The position numbers were made by a program, and so were the translations under genes. The notes beneath the pieces were generated by a model. The model ran no database searches and had not been told where the DNA came from. It saw nothing but the letters and a program-made list of their open reading frames with translations. A stretch of DNA of 5,358 bases, taken from JAGVWT01 sp964538405 (GTDB taxonomy: Archaea > Nanobdellota > Nanobdellia > Pacearchaeales > GW2011-AR1). The stretch covers positions 1 through 5,358 of the forward strand of contig CAZIET010000036.1 of the NCBI GenBank assembly GCA_964538405.1. Reading direction: 5' to 3'. Shown here in pieces: positions 3,908 through 5,358 of this stretch (the stretch's first letter is position 1; each line of letters starts with the position of its first letter).

Positions 3908-4372
3908 TCAAACACGTCGCCCCCTCCTCCCCCCTTTTACCTTAGGCCCGCCACGGGGATATCTTGTTGTGTCTAAAATATTTACAATTTTAAATCCTTC
4001 TCTTGAAAGGCTCTTGATTATCGGATTTGCTCCAGGTCCCGGTGCGGGATTCCTTGTTTTTGTCCTTATTCTTATGTAAACGGACCTAACCCCGCTGTCT
4101 TTCAATTCCTCGCTTATTCTTTTTGCTATGAACATTCCGATTGTTGGACTTGCCTTAAGTCTGTCGTGTTTTGTTACCATTCCCCCAGTAATTTTAGCTA
4201 GGGTCCTTCCAGACATGTCCGTAACATGCACTAATGTATTGTTGAATGAAGTGTAAATGTTTACGACTGCTTCTATTTCCTTCTTAGACTTCGCTAAAGG
4301 TTTTTCTCCAACTTCGCTAACAATTTCCTCTGTTTTTCCCATTGGTTCTTCAACCCTAACTTGCGGCTTCAT
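3908..4372 (-). CDS. rps11: Small-subunit ribosomal protein uS11
   Basis: uS11 sits on the 30S platform near the E-site mRNA. The 154-residue product has VNIYTSFNNTLVHVTDMSG at 37-55, GPGANPIIKSLSREG at 112-126 and the C-terminal archaeal signature KGGRRGRRV. Residues 1-32 form an acidic and lysine-rich extension, making it longer than the usual 130-137 residues. The loop that normally reads close to MVVKADRDESSPYAAM is here MVTKHDRLKASPTIGM, a divergent version. The ATG overlaps the uS4 stop as ATGA, which supports the long N-terminus. Another ATG at residue 11 would lose the overlap. The C-terminal codons GGG GGG AGG AGG GGG make a striking G-rich run in an AT-rich gene. Confidence 0.97.
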   Translation of the reverse strand: MKPQVRVEEPMGKTEEIVSEVGEKPLAKSKKEIEAVVNIYTSFNNTLVHVTDMSGRTLAKITGGMVTKHDRLKASPTIGMFIAKRISEELKDSGVRSVYIRIRTKTRNPAPGPGANPIIKSLSREGFKIVNILDTTRYPRGGPKVKGGRRGRRV

Positions 4373-4438
4373 TGTGAAATTTCCTGTGAAATTTTATTTT
4401 GCGGAATCTCCGATTCCTGCTTTTCCATTGGTTCTTCA
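4339..4438 (-). repeat. 14-bp direct repeat shared by the uS4 tail and the uS11 N-terminus
   Basis: CCATTGGTTCTTCA (plus strand) is at 4339-4352 in uS11 and at 4425-4438 in uS4, 86 bases apart. In both it encodes EEPM within a low-complexity, charged extension. Shared DNA identity hints at local duplication, but 14 bases could also arise by chance between two similar acidic tails. Confidence 0.4.
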
Positions 4439-4899
4439 GCTTTTGGTTTGTTTGATCTTATTTTCAAAGAGATTTTATCCTCATATTCTGTTGGGACTAT
4501 GTATGATGGGCTGTCTACAACCTCTCCATTTACCATTACTTTTTTATGGACAATCATTTGTCTTGCTCCTTTTGTTGTGGTTGCGATTTTTTTGTTGACA
4601 AGAACTGTTTGGAGTCTTCTTTTCATGTAATCTATTTTGTTCAATGAAAGAACGTCTGAAATGGAATTAACATTGAAACCCTTTTTCTTTAGTTTTTTGA
4701 ATAATTCCTGTTGTGCTTCAGGAGAAGCGGAAATAAGGTCTTTTGCCCTTTCTCTCATTTCTTTTACTCTTGACTCTATTTTCCATATCTCTGTTTTGTT
4801 TTTCAGTCCGAATTCTTTTTTGATCTCATTTTCTTCGATTATTCTTTCCTTGTTGAATGGTCTTTTTGGTCTTGAATATATTTTGTGTTTTCTTTTCAT
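4369..4899 (-). CDS. rps4: Small-subunit ribosomal protein uS4
   Basis: uS4 binds 16S rRNA early and nucleates assembly of the 30S body. The 176-residue product has the archaeal N-terminal part (KHKIYSRPKRPFNKERI, 4-20), a helical middle with ELFKKLKKKGF at 65-75, and an S4 RNA-binding domain from RRLQTVLVN (94-102) through ARQMIVHKKVMVNGEVV (112-128) and SPSYIV (130-135). From about 148 onward the tail is low complexity and ends with the duplicated peptide ISQ-EISQ. The start overlaps the uS13 stop as ATGA, and a GGAG about 10 bases ahead of the ATG gives a plausible Shine-Dalgarno site. The stop overlaps the uS11 start in the same way. Confidence 0.97.
   Translation of the reverse strand: MKRKHKIYSRPKRPFNKERIIEENEIKKEFGLKNKTEIWKIESRVKEMRERAKDLISASPEAQQELFKKLKKKGFNVNSISDVLSLNKIDYMKRRLQTVLVNKKIATTTKGARQMIVHKKVMVNGEVVDSPSYIVPTEYEDKISLKIRSNKPKAEEPMEKQESEIPQNKISQEISQ
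4373..4394 (-). repeat. Short in-frame duplication at the uS4 C-terminus
   Basis: TGTGAAATTT occurs at 4373-4382 and 4385-4394 on the plus strand, a 12-base period. On the coding strand it gives ISQE followed by ISQ at the very end of uS4. The period is a multiple of three, so the frame is kept. It also places an AGGA just ahead of the uS11 start codon, where it may act as a ribosome binding site. Confidence 0.5.
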
Positions 4900-5358
4900 T
4901 TCAATTGTGCTCCGGATAATTTAGTTGTTTCCTCGCCTGTTTTTACTTTCTTTTTGATTCCAACACCTTTAGTTTTCTTTGTTCTGAAGTGAGCTTTGGT
5001 TCTTTGTCCCCTTACCGGCTGTCCTGACATGTGTCTTATTCCCTTGTAGCTCTTTATTTTCTTCATTCTTTTTATGTCAAAGTCCTTTCTCATTTCCATT
5101 TCAACTCCAATCAAATGCCTGTCTTCCCCGGTTTCAAAGTCTCTTTTTCTGTTGAAAATGAATTGCGGCAATTTTGGATTTTTTGCGAATTCTGTTATTT
5201 TTTTTATTTCTTCTTCAGTAAGGGCTGAGATCTTTTTCCTTTTGTCAATACTCAATTTGTTGCAAATGGCGTTTGAAAAACTCCATGAAATTCCTTTTAT
5301 TTTTGTCAGTCCGGGATATACTTTCATTCCGCCTTCTATGTCTGTTGACAGGATTCTG
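4896..5358 (-). CDS. rps13: Small-subunit ribosomal protein uS13, N-terminus cut by the right window edge
   Basis: uS13 lies in the 30S head and contacts uS19 and the P-site tRNA and 50S bridges. The first ATG in the window (5327) is not the real start: the frame stays open upstream to the edge, and RILSTDIEGGMKVYPGLTKI matches the archaeal N-terminal pattern of the type RILGTDLDGNKPV-ALTKIKG. So 153 residues are visible and roughly 10-15 are missing. Conserved parts include LTKIKGISWSFSNAIC, the D-x-x-TGEDRHLIGVE stretch, DIKRMKKIKSYKGIRH and SGQPVRGQRTKAHFR. The C-terminal basic tail KTKGVGIKKKVKTG is typical. The stop overlaps the uS4 start as ATGA. It is the first gene of the canonical archaeal uS13-uS4-uS11 block; its promoter is outside the window. 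Confidence 0.96.
   Translation of the reverse strand, partial: RILSTDIEGGMKVYPGLTKIKGISWSFSNAICNKLSIDKRKKISALTEEEIKKITEFAKNPKLPQFIFNRKRDFETGEDRHLIGVEMEMRKDFDIKRMKKIKSYKGIRHMSGQPVRGQRTKAHFRTKKTKGVGIKKKVKTGEETTKLSGAQLK

Noticed and set aside
4257..4924. Hydrophobic plus-strand open frames over uS11 and uS4 resembling membrane proteins
   Set aside because: The hydrophobicity is the complement of lysine-rich ribosomal codons; no promoter or family pattern is present.
1..5358. CRISPR array, insertion sequence or toxin-antitoxin pair
   Set aside because: No regularly spaced repeats, terminal inverted repeats or transposase motifs were seen, and no small gene pair has such features.

Overview
The window looks like a low-GC archaeal chromosome, most plausibly a DPANN lineage of the Woesearchaeota/Pacearchaeota kind. 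The domain assignment is firm. It rests on archaeal-type ribosomal proteins (eL18, which bacteria lack, and uS4, uS11 and uS13 in archaeal form), an archaeal RNA polymerase D subunit (Rpo3), a class II tRNA-Leu with no encoded CCA, and TATA boxes centred about 25-26 bases before several start codons, as expected for leaderless archaeal mRNAs. The phylum is only an inference from AT-richness, compact proteins, an Rpo3 without an Fe-S site and the style of the small membrane proteins.

The backbone is the conserved archaeal cluster uS13-uS4-uS11-Rpo3-(tRNA-Leu)-eL18-uL13-uS9, all on the minus strand, so it reads from right to left. uS13 enters from the right edge without its N-terminus and uS9 leaves at the left edge without its C-terminus. 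uS13/uS4/uS11 and eL18/uL13/uS9 form two tight blocks in which every junction is a 4-base ATGA stop/start overlap.

Three non-ribosomal genes break the backbone. (1) Between uS11 and Rpo3, on the plus strand, lies a 208-residue protein with a soluble N-terminal part and a C-terminal membrane hairpin (3279-3905). (2) Between Rpo3 and tRNA-Leu, on the plus strand, lies a 139-residue protein with an N-terminal membrane anchor and a beta-rich, Ig-like outer domain (2063-2482). (3) Between tRNA-Leu and eL18, on the minus strand, lies a TraB/TIKI/ChaN-like gene split by a 20-bp tandem duplication (1128-1858). Deleting one copy restores a 236-residue reading frame with two GX2H motifs. The two plus-strand genes each stop exactly 2 bases from the stop codon of the convergent backbone gene, and their U-tracts lie inside each other's coding sequence.

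The breaks leave Rpo3, tRNA-Leu and eL18 each with an apparent promoter of its own, so what is one transcription unit in many archaea is probably at least three here. The most notable RNA feature is the tRNA-Leu anticodon. The cloverleaf gives AAG, an A34 anticodon that archaea normally avoid and one base away from the usual GAG. No mobile element, CRISPR array or integrase was seen.
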